64,000 bases of DNA from Pyropia yezoensis (lineage: Eukaryota > Rhodophyta > Bangiophyceae > Bangiales > Bangiaceae): assembly GCA_009829735.1 (NCBI GenBank), contig CM020618.1:33456894-33520893 (forward strand), given 5' to 3'. The notes under the pieces are model-generated. The model saw only the letters and a program-made list of their open reading frames with translations. It had not been told where the DNA came from and did not search any database. How positions within the stretch are numbered: position 1 is the first letter of the stretch; every line of letters starts with the position of its first letter. Below are positions 33,120 to 43,113 of the stretch, piece by piece. The translations under genes were made by a program, and so were the position numbers.

Positions 33120-33171
33120 GGTCTTGACTTTGACCGGATCAGACAAAATTCAGAAAACAGCAGTATTCAGG
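33120..33171 (-). repeat. 52-bp repeat, right member of the inverted pair
   Basis: Reverse-complement partner of 10519-10570 (about 45 of 52 bases match), including GACTTTGACCGGATC and the AAAACAGCA core. The 22.6 kb between the copies include the zinc-knuckle gene, the GCC block, the Ty3 element 1, the IS630-like gene and the pogo element. Confidence 0.65.
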
Positions 33172-33575
33172 CCGAAAGACCTCTCCCAGAGGATCTAGGG
33201 ATATTCGACATACGGCATTTCGAAGACCTTCCACAGAGGTGCCACTATAGCATCACCCGGGATTTTGTACTGGACAGGTCTTCGCCATGCCTGTTTGAAC
33301 GACATTCTGAGTAACTCCCCAGGACCTCTTTGCATCTCCTCCGAGGGACGATTTCGTCATGTCCTATTACCGTAGGCATCGCACTTTAAATTGATCGTTT
33401 TATTGATTGTTTGAACGTCGCCTACACCCCGCTGCTACTCCCCGCTACCGCTCAGGGTAGGGGATCGGTGCATAAGTTGCTAGACGCTGAGCCATAGGCA
33501 AACAGAGAAGAGAGTAGGGCACATCGCACATCCACAACAGAGACAGCAGTGGGGCTTGGGAGCGTGTATGTGGCT

Positions 33576-33680
33576 GGAAGGAAGTAAGTAACTGTTGATG
33601 GTAGAAAGGCTGGAACGTTGTAACGATCACGGCAGCGATACCTGATCCTTCCAGCCGTACCTGAACCTCTTCCCCCCCCC
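33576..33680 (+). repeat. Left terminal inverted repeat of the 33.6-40.1 kb element
   Basis: Begins GGAAGGAAGTAAGTAACTGT and ends in a C tract. Paired with 40019-40123 in inverted orientation. Matching continues beyond the perfect outer block with scattered mismatches and small indels. Confidence 0.8.
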
Positions 33681-33724
33681 CCCCCGTGCGCGCCCCCCAC
33701 TACAAAAAGGCGCGGTCAAACAGA

Positions 33725-33800
33725 GCGCGCGCCCGAAAAAAAGCGCGCGCCTTAAAAAAGCGCGCGCCAACGAAAAGCGCGCGCCCTCCATGCGCGCGAA
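33725..33800 (+). repeat. Subterminal GCGCGCGC tandem repeat
   Basis: GCGCGCGCC blocks start at 33725, 33743, 33760 and 33777, with a GCGCGCG variant at 33792. They are 15-18 bp apart and separated by A-rich spacers. Regularly spaced subterminal motifs are typical transposase-binding arrays in several DNA transposon groups; that role here is inference. Confidence 0.7.
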
Positions 33801-34208
33801 AAATCAGGCGCGCACCTGGGCCATCATGCGGGGGGGGCGGTACCTCACCGTCGTCGTCGCCACCCCCCCCCCGTCGTCGCCATCCCCCCCCGTCGTCGCC
33901 ACCCCCCCCCCCGCCGTCGCCACGGCGCCCCCCGTCGCTGCCACGGCGCCCCCTGCCGTCGCCACGATGGTTTCCGGGACGGCGAGCGGTGGGGGTGGAG
34001 CAGCGGGGCGTCCGGCGTCCGCGCCTGGAGACACCAGCGCGGATGGGCTGGATTCCGCTGGCGTTGGAGACTCTCCTGTGCACTGCCCTGTGCTCAAAGT
34101 TTGCGCTAGGCGGGCTAAACGGACCCTGACGGCGGAGAACGTGGTTGAGTGCCTCGTCGTTCCATCCTACCCCAAACGTCAAACTCGTCAACGAGCGGGG
34201 TCCTGACG

Positions 34209-34936
34209 ATGGTGCCTGTCGCGTCGGTCGAGAAGGACCCCAACCCGAAGATGTGTGTGGCGTACAAGTCTCCTGGGGGAAAGAGCCGCAGGCTGGAAAA
34301 TCAGCTGTCTCTTAGCTTTGGCTTTTGTGCGTATGAGTGGACCGAGTACCCGTGCTCTGGCGTTGAACCTTGCGCGAACGTTCCCCGCACTGTCTTGGAC
34401 GATCCCCACACAGCTCTTGAGGCAGGCAACGCGGACCAGTGTGGCGTCTACGATAACTATTTGCCGAGGCCAGCTCCGAGACGGCATCCGCGGACACGGA
34501 GCAGCAAGCGCTGGGACGGGAGTGGGACCGGTGCACATCTATTGAGGCGCCGTTCCAACACAAGACCTGCCCAAACCTCCTATGTTCGCGCCTAGATACT
34601 CCGCCAAAGGGCAGGGTCGCCACGATCCGATCGTCGGGCAGAAAGTTATTGGAGTGCGCCGGCTACTCGCGCGAGAACCGTCTGGGTCACAAGAACGCTT
34701 CCCTTGCAAACATCCAAATCCTGACCAACATTGAGAGGTGGCTGAGGGAGGAAAGGTACGTTTCGAACCGTGTGGGGGTGCGTGGCGCGCATCCACGGCG
34801 GTCCCCCGCTCCTTCCGTCTGTTTCCCCGGCGCCCGCCTTTCCATTGCCTCTCTTTTCCATCGCAGGCTCCCCCTCCTTGCCTTTGTCTCTACGACGGAC
34901 CTCGTGGAGCGCCATCTAGCTCCCTGGTATGGGTGA
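34209..34936 (+). CDS. Hypothetical protein in the inverted-repeat element, probable split gene
   Basis: Two reading stretches look coding rather than compositional. The first is the frame from the ATG at 34209 (MVPVASVEKDPNPKMCVAYK...). The second is a stretch ending in ILTNIERWLREER at about 34750. A donor (AG|GTACGT) follows it, with a good acceptor (CCATTGC..CCATCGCAG) just before GCTCCCCCTCC near 34865. Splicing there gives a C-terminus LPLLAFVSTTDLVERHLAPW and a stop at 34934-34936. The join between the first two stretches needs another short intron that I cannot place confidently. No domain is recognised. Upstream (33790-34206) a Pro/Ala-rich frame may or may not belong to it. Confidence 0.35.
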
Positions 34937-35307
34937 CGGCGCCCCCGACCATGGGCATGCCGCCACCGACGGATCCTGCCTCGCGGTGTCCCGCCTCATT
35001 CATCGGAAGGAGCTCGGCGCCCTCCATCCTCATCCTTTCTCGCGCTGAGCGCCATGGCTGGGTACCTATCACTGTCTTCTGATAGCGGCCGTGATCCCCC
35101 CCGGCTCTTGCCACTTCCCCGGGCTGGTTTTGCAGAGCGGGGCGTGCTATGCGGAGATTGACAGCAGGGGAGCCACATCTCCGGCGATCCCCTTCCCTGG
35201 CTGGTAGCGCGAGCGCAGTTCTGACATCCTGTGATGACGGTTGCCATAGAGGTGCTCTTTTATTTTCCCCTGCCTGGTGTTCTTCGTGCAATTTTTTTTG
35301 CAGAGAG

Positions 35308-36609
35308 ATGACGGATATCCCTGCAGGGGTCAGCACAAACTACCTATGCATGACCAGCCGAGCAGTAGGTTCTCGGTTCAAGTGCCGGTCCCACGCTGGG
35401 CAGGCCCAGGCGCTCGCGCGCCGCGTCGCCTGCAGCAGCGTGCTTTACGTCGTCGTGCCGCTGACGGAAGACGGCGGACGGGATGTGCAGGGGAGCTTTC
35501 TTCTCTTCTCCGTCTGGGCCGACACCCACCCCCCTTCTTCCATCACAACCGCCACCCGCGGGCTTCTCGTCACCGCCGCGAAGGTGAAAGAACACCACCT
35601 CATTTCGCTCGCAGCGCAGGAGGAGGACGTGCGCGCAAAGCAGGCCGAGGAGTACGTTCGGGTGGCAGACTCTGTCCCGCAGACGGCCTTGCGGTGTGCC
35701 CGCCGGCAGACGGCGGCGGAGCGCAATCCGTGGGGGCAGGGTCGTGACGCGGCTCTGAGGATGGTGGCTCGAGCGGTCGTGGCAGGAGACCCCTCTTTCC
35801 GTGCCCCTATCGTGTCGGACGCAACCGCGTACGTTTTTCCGACTTTTTTGATGAGCAACGTACGCCGCGTCGCGAATGGTGTACTGGCGCTGGAGACGGA
35901 TGTGTACTGCAAGGTGGTGGAGTCGGTCGGGCTGGCGCAGGACGGCGATTTTTTCGTACTTGCCATCTCCGCGACGATTAACAACAAGGGCGTGACGCTG
36001 GCGCGCTTCTTCATCCGGAGGGCGACACGGCTGGTCGCGCGGACCTGCTACAGGCTTTTTTCTCAAGAGATCATGAAGATCGACCCTGCCTGGGCGCCCT
36101 GGCACATGCTCGTTCAGCGGCAGCTCTCGGTTGTGGACCCTATGCTTGACGGGGTACCCTCCGCCGCAGTGGTGGAGAAGGCCGTTGAGAACGTCCGTCG
36201 GATGAAGCGTGGCGTGCAGGGGGGGGTCACCCTAGACTTTTCGGCGTCGCTTGCAGGGGGGCTCTATGATGCGCTTGAGGACGTCGGGTTTGACGAGTTT
36301 TCTATCGACGATCACGCCCGGAGCATCCCTTTCGGCTGCCAGGCCCACACCAACTTGGTGTGCGATCGGGCGCCGTTGACGGTGCGCGCGACGCTGCGAA
36401 AGCTCATGGATTGCTACAACCTTGATGAGGCGGAGCGTTTGCGCGCGTTGGTAATCGAGCAGGAGCCGACCCGCGACTGTGCGGGCGTCCTGAGGAACCA
36501 GCCCTTGCTCCCGGCGTTTTGTCCCCCGTTTTCCAATGCAGACTCGCTGCAGCGGGAGGTGACCTCCGCAACAACTCACGCGGAGGAGTCCCAACACGAG
36601 CGGATCTAA
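35308..36609 (+). CDS. Unknown protein, possible transposase of the inverted-repeat element
   Basis: 433 residues from the ATG at 35308, which lies just after a strong splice acceptor (T-run then GCAG at 35302-35303), so an upstream exon is likely. The translation has balanced composition and looks truly coding. Near 195-235 is ETDVYCKVV followed by a hydrophobic strand and FFIRRATRLVARTCYRLFSQ. Near 309-350 are LDFSASLAGGLYDALEDVGF and GCQAHTNLV. The order Asp...Asp-Phe...Cys-x2-His recalls MULE transposases, though the spacing between the two aspartates (about 113) is longer than usual. I treat that as a weak lead. The next ORF begins only 27 bp downstream. Confidence 0.6.
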   Translation: MTDIPAGVSTNYLCMTSRAVGSRFKCRSHAGQAQALARRVACSSVLYVVVPLTEDGGRDVQGSFLLFSVWADTHPPSSITTATRGLLVTAAKVKEHHLISLAAQEEDVRAKQAEEYVRVADSVPQTALRCARRQTAAERNPWGQGRDAALRMVARAVVAGDPSFRAPIVSDATAYVFPTFLMSNVRRVANGVLALETDVYCKVVESVGLAQDGDFFVLAISATINNKGVTLARFFIRRATRLVARTCYRLFSQEIMKIDPAWAPWHMLVQRQLSVVDPMLDGVPSAAVVEKAVENVRRMKRGVQGGVTLDFSASLAGGLYDALEDVGFDEFSIDDHARSIPFGCQAHTNLVCDRAPLTVRATLRKLMDCYNLDEAERLRALVIEQEPTRDCAGVLRNQPLLPAFCPPFSNADSLQREVTSATTHAEESQHERI

Positions 36610-36636
36610 AAGCTCTGCGGGCATCGGCAGCCGCTG

Positions 36637-37323
36637 ATGGTGGCCATAACTGAGAGCCAGTTTTTGGACCAGCGGGACGCAGAGGAGCTGGACAAATGCC
36701 GCGCCGCCGGCACGCACACCTCCATGGAGCGGGCGGATCATTCCCTGCGACGCCGGGAGAAGCGGCGCCGGGATAGCCAGACTCGAGCCGACGGGACGGC
36801 TGCAGACGAAATAGCAGTTGGTGAGTCGGAGGGCCAGAAGGCCGCAGGGAGCAGTGGCGGTCGGGTGGGCGATAAGGAGGGCGACGGGAGGGGGGGCGGG
36901 GGGAGGGTGCGAGCGGATGAAGGTGGCAGGGCCACTCGGCGTTCTGAGGCACCTGCCCGTGGCATGCAGCCGAAGAGGCGGCGCCGGGCGGTGGGGGGGA
37001 CACCCGCTGGCAGTGCGGCCGCGGACCTCCGCATCGTCGAGCTGGAGAAGGAGCTGCTGCAGCAGCGCAAAAAGACGCTGGAGGATGAGAATGAAGCTCT
37101 TCGGGTTGGTGCGATTGCCGGGAGTGGCAGTTCTGCCGGCCCCGAGGCAAGTGCAGCGACGCCCGCCGGCACCGAGGCAGGTGCGACACTGCCGGCCTGG
37201 TTTTTCAACCTCATGATGGCGGCGGGCCAGGCGGCTGAGTCTAATCAACCGGTCGGCAGTAATGGCAATGCTAGCCACGAGAACAGTGGTAGTGCTGTCT
37301 GTAGGAAGCCTGAGAAGGCGTGA
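36637..37323 (+). CDS. Unknown basic/coiled-coil protein
   Basis: 228 residues from the ATG at 36637. The N-terminal part is charged (SLRRREKRRRDSQ), followed by a Gly-rich stretch and a basic patch (MQPKRRRRAVG). A short coiled coil follows (ADLRIVELEKELLQQRKKTL) with an EDENEAL extension, then an Ala/Gly/Ser-rich tail. The basic patch plus leucine-type coil would suit a DNA-binding or partner protein. Close spacing behind the 35308-36609 frame suggests that both belong to one transcript, or that this is its C-terminal exon in another frame. Confidence 0.45.
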   Translation: MVAITESQFLDQRDAEELDKCRAAGTHTSMERADHSLRRREKRRRDSQTRADGTAADEIAVGESEGQKAAGSSGGRVGDKEGDGRGGGGRVRADEGGRATRRSEAPARGMQPKRRRRAVGGTPAGSAAADLRIVELEKELLQQRKKTLEDENEALRVGAIAGSGSSAGPEASAATPAGTEAGATLPAWFFNLMMAAGQAAESNQPVGSNGNASHENSGSAVCRKPEKA

Positions 37324-38467
37324 CGGGCACTTTCTTTCTCGGCCTCGTCTTTGCCAGATCCTCGCTCGACAGCCTGGTCCACTTCCCTGTCAGGCCCTCG
37401 GGCGACGCCCTTGGACCCGTGCTTGGAAAATCGGGCTGCACGACAGAGGCTCCCCTCCGGGCGCAGACGTCCCCCCCCAGCGGTCTTAGGGCGTCTGCTA
37501 CGCGCCGCTCACGCCAACCAGGACCCATGTGCGAGGTGGAAGACGAGGGTAACACTTCCTTAGCGCAACGCAGCCGATGACCACCAGCGCCGACGACCCC
37601 ACCCACGCAATCGCGTGCTCGTCTACGAGCAGCAATAGTTGGTTGTCGGGGGAGAGGGAGGGTAGGACTGTCCGCCACAGCTATCCCCACCACCGCCACC
37701 GCGGACGCCATCGCTGCCACCGCTACAGGCCCCCCTCGCCCTCATGTACCTCCTGCCTGGCCGTAAGGGCTCCTTCCCTGCGCCTACCAACCCCGCATGC
37801 AATGTACATGCGCTGTGTTCTTGGTTGCGTAGCGCAGGCGGGGAACGCTTTGGTAGGGTGAGAGACTGAGGTGGGAAAAGGGGGGCAATCGATGGACAAG
37901 GGAATGGAAAAAGACGTCGGGGAGAGAAGCGCGAGTTGGCTACGGTCGACGACCTGTCGCGTGCGAGAGAAACGTCTAGAACCCTGACCGACAGGGCCTG
38001 GATCACCAGCAGGACCAGCCACATCAGCACGAAGACGCCGTTAGTCAGTCAGTGTGCGTGATGGGGTGAAGGACGCAGCGCACCAGAGGTGGAACATGCA
38101 CCGGTGAACAACCGATGCTGCCCCCGCCGGTAAGAGCCGGGGGTCGAGCCAACTACCCGCTGCAGAATCGACAAAACTCCAGTTGGCGGCTCCGCCCCCA
38201 CCCCACGCGGCACCTTCCCATCAGCCTCCACAAGCCCAAACACTTACCGAAACCGTCTCCTCTTCCTTGCTTTTCCACCTTCCACCTCCGCGCTCCTCCA
38301 GCCGTTAACTCTCATTACTTTGACACACCGCTCATAGGCACAGCCGACCACAGAGGAAGAGAAAGTCACTGAAAGAGAGTCGCCGCAGGATAGAAGAAGC
38401 CGCCTTCAGGGCAGTCGCCGCCGCCGCCCGGTCCGCCGCGGTCTGGGTGGTGCCGTATTCGCAAAAA
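37324..38467. other. Interior of the inverted-repeat element without a firm gene
   Basis: Minus-strand frames exist: one starting at 38030 with a signal-like MLMWLVLLVIQAL, and another at 37720-37271. They overlap in different frames with no convincing splice model. No recognisable domain is present. A secreted or membrane protein gene on the minus strand is possible but unproven. Confidence 0.35.
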
Positions 38468-39985
38468 AGAGGGGGGCGGCCGCCGGCAGGGGGGTGGCCG
38501 CCGGCAGGGGCTTGGCCGCCGGTAGAAGGGTGACCGCCAGCATGCACGTCGCCGCCGTTAAGGGGTATACCGCCAGCAGGGGGGTGGCCGCCGGCACCCG
38601 GGTGGGGCTGCAGCCGACCGCAGGCGGGTGGCCGCCGGCATGAGGGTGACCGTCAGGAGGGGCGTGGCCGCCGGTCGGGGGGTGGTCACCGGTCGGGGGT
38701 GCCTGCCGGTCAGGAGGTGGCTGCCAGTGGGGAGGTGGCCGCCGGTCGGGGGGTGGCCGCCAAGAAGGGGGTGACCGCCATGAAGCGGGTGACCGCCGGC
38801 AGGAAGTTCGCCGCCGGCAAAGGGGTGACCGCAGGCAGGAACGTCGCCACCGGCACAAGGGTTACCGCCGGCAGGGGGGTGACAGCTGGCAGGGTGGAGA
38901 CCGTCGGCAGCGCGGTGGCCGCCGGCAAAAGGCTGGCCGCCAGTCCGGGGGTGACCGCCAAGAGGGCGGTGGCCGCAAGGAGGGAGGTGGCCGCCAGGAG
39001 GGGGGGGACTGCAAGCCGGCCGGTGACCGCCGCCAAAATGGTGGCCGCCAGGAGGCAGATGACCGCCAGTCGGGGGGTATCCGCGAGGAGGAGGTTGACC
39101 GCCAGGAGAGACGTGGCCGCTACCCGGAGAGGGGGAAGCGCCAGGAGTGGGGCGGTCGCCAGGACGTGGGTGGTTGCGGTGACGGGGGTGGCTGCCAAGA
39201 GGGACGTGGCCGCCGCCAGGAGAGGGGGGGGCGCCAGGAGTGGGGTGGCCGCCAGGAGGTGCGTGGCTGCGGTGACGGGGGTGGCCGCCAAGAGGGGGAT
39301 GGCCGCCATGTGGCGAGTTGCCGCCAGGGGAAAGGTTACCGCCAGGAAGGGCGCGACCGTCAAGAAGGGGCGACCGCCAGAAGGAGAATGAACGCCAGGA
39401 GAGGAGTGGCCGCCAGGAGCGGGATGACCGCCGCCAGATGGGTGACCGCCAGAAAGAAGGTGACCACCGCCACGAGTGGGGGGGGCGCCGCCAGGGGGGT
39501 CACCGCCGGGAGGCGAGTGAACGCCGCCTGGGTGGTCACCGCCGCCACGAGGGGGGGGGCGCCGCCAGGGTGGTCGCCGCCAGGAGGAGGGTGACCGCCG
39601 GCATGGGGGCGACCGCCAGGAGGGAAGTGACCGCCAGGAGAGGGGTGACCGCCGGCTGGAGAGCGGCCGCCGCCAGGAGGGGGCCGTCCGCCAGCAGGGG
39701 GATGGCCGCCGGCAGGGGGGTGGGCACGGCAAGGGTGTGCGCCCTGCGGCCCGAGTGGGGCCGCAGCTGCAAGGCGGAGGAGGGTGGCCGGGGGCAGGGG
39801 GGCCGCCGCAGGCAGAGTGGTCGCCGCGGGCAGGGAGGTCGCCGCCGGCAGGTCGCCGCGGGCGAGGAGGTTGCCGCGGCCAGGAGGGCAGCCGCGAGCA
39901 GGGGCAGCCGGGGGCAGGGGAACAGCGGCGGTCAGGGTAGAAGCAGCGGGCAGGGGCAGCGGCGGGCGGAGGGGTCGCCGACAGG
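38468..39985 (+). repeat. 18-bp minisatellite (about 80 imperfect copies)
   Basis: Tandem units of the form GTGGCCGCCAGGAGGGGG / GTGACCGCCGGCAGGGGG run for about 1.5 kb with strong purine/pyrimidine strand asymmetry. Because the unit is a multiple of three, frames stay open for hundreds of codons on both strands, giving hexapeptide repeats (VAARRG-like on plus, LLAATP-like on minus). I do not call these genes. Confidence 0.85.
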
Positions 39986-40018
39986 GGCGGCGTGACGGTT
40001 GCTGCATTGACAAGGGGG

Positions 40019-40123
40019 GGGGGTACATCGAATACAGGTACGGCTGAAAGCAGCAGGTAACCTTCCTGCCATCGTCACATAAGTTCCAACCTTACGACCA
40101 TCAACAGTTACTTACTTCCTTCC
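40019..40123 (-). repeat. Right terminal inverted repeat of the 33.6-40.1 kb element
   Basis: Reverse-complement partner of 33576-33680. It ends in CTTACTTCCTTCC at 40123. Just outside each end a short direct match (GCTTGGGAGC at 33554-33563 and 40136-40145) is visible, but it is not adjacent enough to count as a clear target duplication. Confidence 0.8.
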
Positions 40124-41201
40124 TGCGCTCAGCCCGCTTGGGAGCATATCAGATTCCATCATGGGCGCAACCCTTCTCCCCTTCCACCGCCCACTCGTAC
40201 AGACCCTCCAAGAAACAACGTGACCTCACCCACCAGCCCTCCCGCCATCGCTGATGAACCCGCGACCCCACCGCGCACATTCCGGCACCCCCCCGCACCC
40301 ACAAGCTTGCTCCCCTCCGAGCAACCTACTTGGGCGCGCGAGGAGGGTGATCCGGCTGATCTTTTCACGAAGAGGTCTTGACCTGTAAAGGGGAGATGAG
40401 GGGGGTTGGGGAGCGAAAGGAAGTGAGCACAGGGGGGGAAGGACGTATAAAAAGGAGATGGCCGCAAGACACAAAGTAGCTGCAGCACCGCCAGTCATAC
40501 GCGAGGACAAACTCATGGATGCGTCAGTCGCAGCAAATGACCACCCGGAACAAGCTGGGTAGCAGAGACCACTCGCGCCCCAGTCGCCCACCGGCCCCAC
40601 CCACTCCGACCCCAAGGGCCATCTCCACCGCTTCAAGCAAAAAAAAAAAAAAAGAAGAGCACGCCAGGCGCCCAAGCCAGCTGGCAGGGAGGCAACACAA
40701 CTTGACCGCGTGTCGCTCATCCTGCTCGCACATGCCCGGGGAGCGCCGCCCCCTCCCAGTCCCCAAAGCACCCGGCTCCCAGCTGGGGCCACAGAGGGGA
40801 GGTGAGGCGCGCCCGCTCACCAGACACGTTAAAGAGCGCACCAGTGCTAGACACTGTCAGCGAACACTGGGGTCGCTTGTGCAATTGGAGCCCCAATGAC
40901 ATCTTGGCAGGCAAGGTGGGGCTAAAATGAATACATAGAGAAATCTTTGCGACACGTACAAAAGACCTATTCTGTACTAGGACGTGGCAGCAAGCTCACA
41001 CAGAGGTGACCCATAGGAGCTCCATGTCGCCCCAATGGTCTCATTGGGGTTTTCGGGTCTGAGGGGGATTTCTGCGTGCCGTCCTGGGAGGTGTTCCCCT
41101 TCCGCGGACCGCATATTAGGTCCTCAGAGGAATTGGTTGACGTCTGGTGTCGCGGTTGCGCTATGCCGGCGCAGTGGCTCTTAACCCATGTAGCATACAA
41201 A

Positions 41202-41225
41202 CGCCGATTTGGACCCAAATCGGCG
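41202..41225 (+). other. Perfect hairpin, 10-bp stem
   Basis: CGCCGATTTG and CAAATCGGCG flank a four-base centre GACC. Stem GC content would make it stable in RNA. No U-run follows. Possible structural RNA element or protein-binding dyad. Confidence 0.6.
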
Positions 41226-41337
41226 GTGCGCGGCCGTGTACGGCGGCCTCTGAGGCCCGCAAAGGCCGACTTCGCCGCAGAGAACGTGCTCAGGCGTGCC
41301 TACGAGCTGGGAATATAGCTGTTTGTCGCTGATTCTG

Positions 41338-41364
41338 GACCATGACGACGAGCTCGTCATGGTC
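41338..41364 (+). other. Perfect hairpin, 11-bp stem, 5-nt loop
   Basis: GACCATGACGA / TCGTCATGGTC around CGAGC. It lies 113 bp downstream of the previous hairpin, suggesting that both belong to one structured transcript or repeat. Function unknown. Confidence 0.6.
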
Positions 41365-41540
41365 TTTCTCCTCATGTAAAGAATTGTAGTTCTCGGGGAC
41401 GTCCCCAGGTAACGAAAGAATTCCCAACAGCGTTTTGCTTTTTTTTTGTACAACACAAGACGTACGAGTCCAAACATCTTCCGCCGGCCTCATCGATACG
41501 TTCTTTTACACTGCTTTATTGCAGCTACCCGAATTTTGTC

Positions 41541-42017
41541 TCATGAAGACAAGAGCACCAGCGTGACAACAAGGCCGTGAGCCAACCGCGTGCTGGGAGC
41601 TCCCAGCGGATCAATAGCGTTCAGTGGGGTTTTTCTTTTGATCAGGCAATGATTGGCTGCAGTCGCGGCGGATCTGGTACCGAAGGCTGGTTCGTCAGAT
41701 GACTGTTGTTTTCTTACACGATCTCGGCCGATTTCCCTCCACCTCGGCCTGATCCACGGAAGAGCACCGGGAGAGATCGCAGCTGGTTCATGCGATGCCT
41801 GATCCCTCTTCGATGTGGGCAGAAATCCCGAGAAACTCAGATCGCCCTGTTTCCACCCTAACGCGGAGTACTCATTGGCCAGCGGTGCGCCATCTGGGGC
41901 ATGCCATTGGCCTGTTGTGGGCCTGTTGTTGTTGTTGTCGACATGAAACAAGATTCGGGGTTCTGCAATACTTTCCATCGCTGAAACAGTGTCTTCTGGC
42001 ACAAAATCTGCTTCCAA
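41541..42017 (-). CDS. Hypothetical coding fragment
   Basis: An open frame of 158 codons with fairly balanced composition (MEADFVPEDTVSAMESIAEP, RILFHVDNNNNRPTTGQWHA) that may extend upstream past its first ATG. No domain is recognised. A plus-strand frame covers the same bases, so coding status is uncertain. It could be a decayed transposon gene. Confidence 0.25.
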   Translation of the reverse strand: MEADFVPEDTVSAMESIAEPRILFHVDNNNNRPTTGQWHAPDGAPLANEYSALGWKQGDLSFSGFLPTSKRDQASHEPAAISPGALPWIRPRWREIGRDRVRKQQSSDEPAFGTRSAATAANHCLIKRKTPLNAIDPLGAPSTRLAHGLVVTLVLLSS

Positions 42018-43113
42018 TTTCAGTTCCGAACACCTCGACTGGGGCTGTCAGCACTGTCCGTGCTCATTCCAACATCGAGACATGCGCATATTTGGTGCCA
42101 AGCCGTTGGACGTGCGCGCGCGCGGTGGTAGGCGTAGTGTGCAGAGACGATCATCGCCACGCGACACACTCCGTCTCCCATCGTCTTAGCGATGCGCGCT
42201 CGAGGGTACACAAGAATGAACATCACTCAGCAGAACACGTTCAAAAATTTGTGTCCAAGACCACCCCAAAACAGGTTTTTGTCTGGCATGAGGACGGGTC
42301 TGTTCCTACGGGCAATGTTGCTGTTGAAACGCACATTTCGTTGTGCGAGGCAGCAGGATCTTTCCTCCAGCAGGCACATTTGGTGCGGCTCGGAGATGAG
42401 TATGTGCTCCTCCGAGAATCCCGCCCCGATCTTGGCCCCTTCGAAACATCTGAATGCGACCACGAGCAAGGAAGAACAGCTGCGTGCAGCCCGGCTCCGA
42501 GATTGCGAGCTACATGGTTTTATACCCACTGCGCGGAGCGACAGCGACGCCCAACGCGCGTCCGCAGGTCCCCTGCCCACTCAAGAGGACGTCTTTTTTT
42601 GTGGTCAAGTCGGGCGGAGCGCACTTTGCCTCATTCCAATGCACTTCAAGTAAGAATATTTGCGAGCTTACATTGCCTTTCCACATTGACTCTACGATCA
42701 AGGCCACTTAATAGCTGTGTCTTGGCCCCGTCTTTCCTCCTCCCCCACACTCCATCGACATCGCCCCCCCTCCCCCGACACCACACCCCATCCCGCCGCC
42801 GTCCACCCCCCCTCCCCCAACGCCACACCCGACGCCGACCGCGTTCGCTCCCAATCCCCAAACCCGGACGTCGCCGGCCGGTCCACCGTCTCCGTCGCCG
42901 TCGCCTTTTTCGCCAAGCCTCGCCCGACGCCGCCGTCGACGCGCGGGTCGCCGCCAACGACCTTAACCCTCGCCGTCCAAGGATTCCACACCGCCGTCCA
43001 CCTTCCTTATCGCGACGCAACACCCGACGACGCCCGCTACCGCTCCTAACCCCGACATCACACCCGAGTGCAGCGCGGTCCGTCCGTTCTGACGCCGTCG
43101 TCCCTGGTGACGA
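42018..43113. other. Region with overlapping weak frames
   Basis: One plus frame reads VFVWHEDGSVPTGNVAVETH near 42280, while a minus frame across the same bases is also open (42227-42580). Neither shows a known domain. From 42730 to about 43050 the sequence becomes C-rich and low-complexity. Confidence 0.3.

Larger units (their letters stand above)
33576..40123 (+). mobile_element. Unclassified DNA transposon with terminal inverted repeats of about 100 bp
   Basis: The ends at 33576-33680 and 40019-40123 are inverted repeats. The outer 27 bases (GGAAGGAAGTAAGTAACTGT plus TGATGGT) match perfectly. The next about 75 bp match partly (AAGGCTGGAAC / AAGGTTGGAAC, then CAGCCGTACCTG in both) and both end in a long C tract. 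Between them are at least three plus-strand ORFs, clustered GCGCGC repeats near the left end and an 18-bp minisatellite near the right end. A clean target duplication is not evident. Length, long inverted repeats and ORF layout would suit a Mutator-like element, but the proteins do not allow a firm family call. Confidence 0.7.
40124..41540. other. Intergenic region with two strong hairpins
   Basis: No convincing gene. A TATA-like TATAAAAAGG lies at 40446-40455 and a 14-15 A run near 40638. Two perfect hairpins are at 41202-41225 and 41338-41364. Frames in the region are short or low-complexity. Confidence 0.4.

Noticed and set aside
38710-39732. Minus-strand 340-codon LLAATP repeat protein
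   Set aside because: Produced by an 18-bp minisatellite whose unit is a multiple of three. The plus strand is open as well, with a different repeat peptide.
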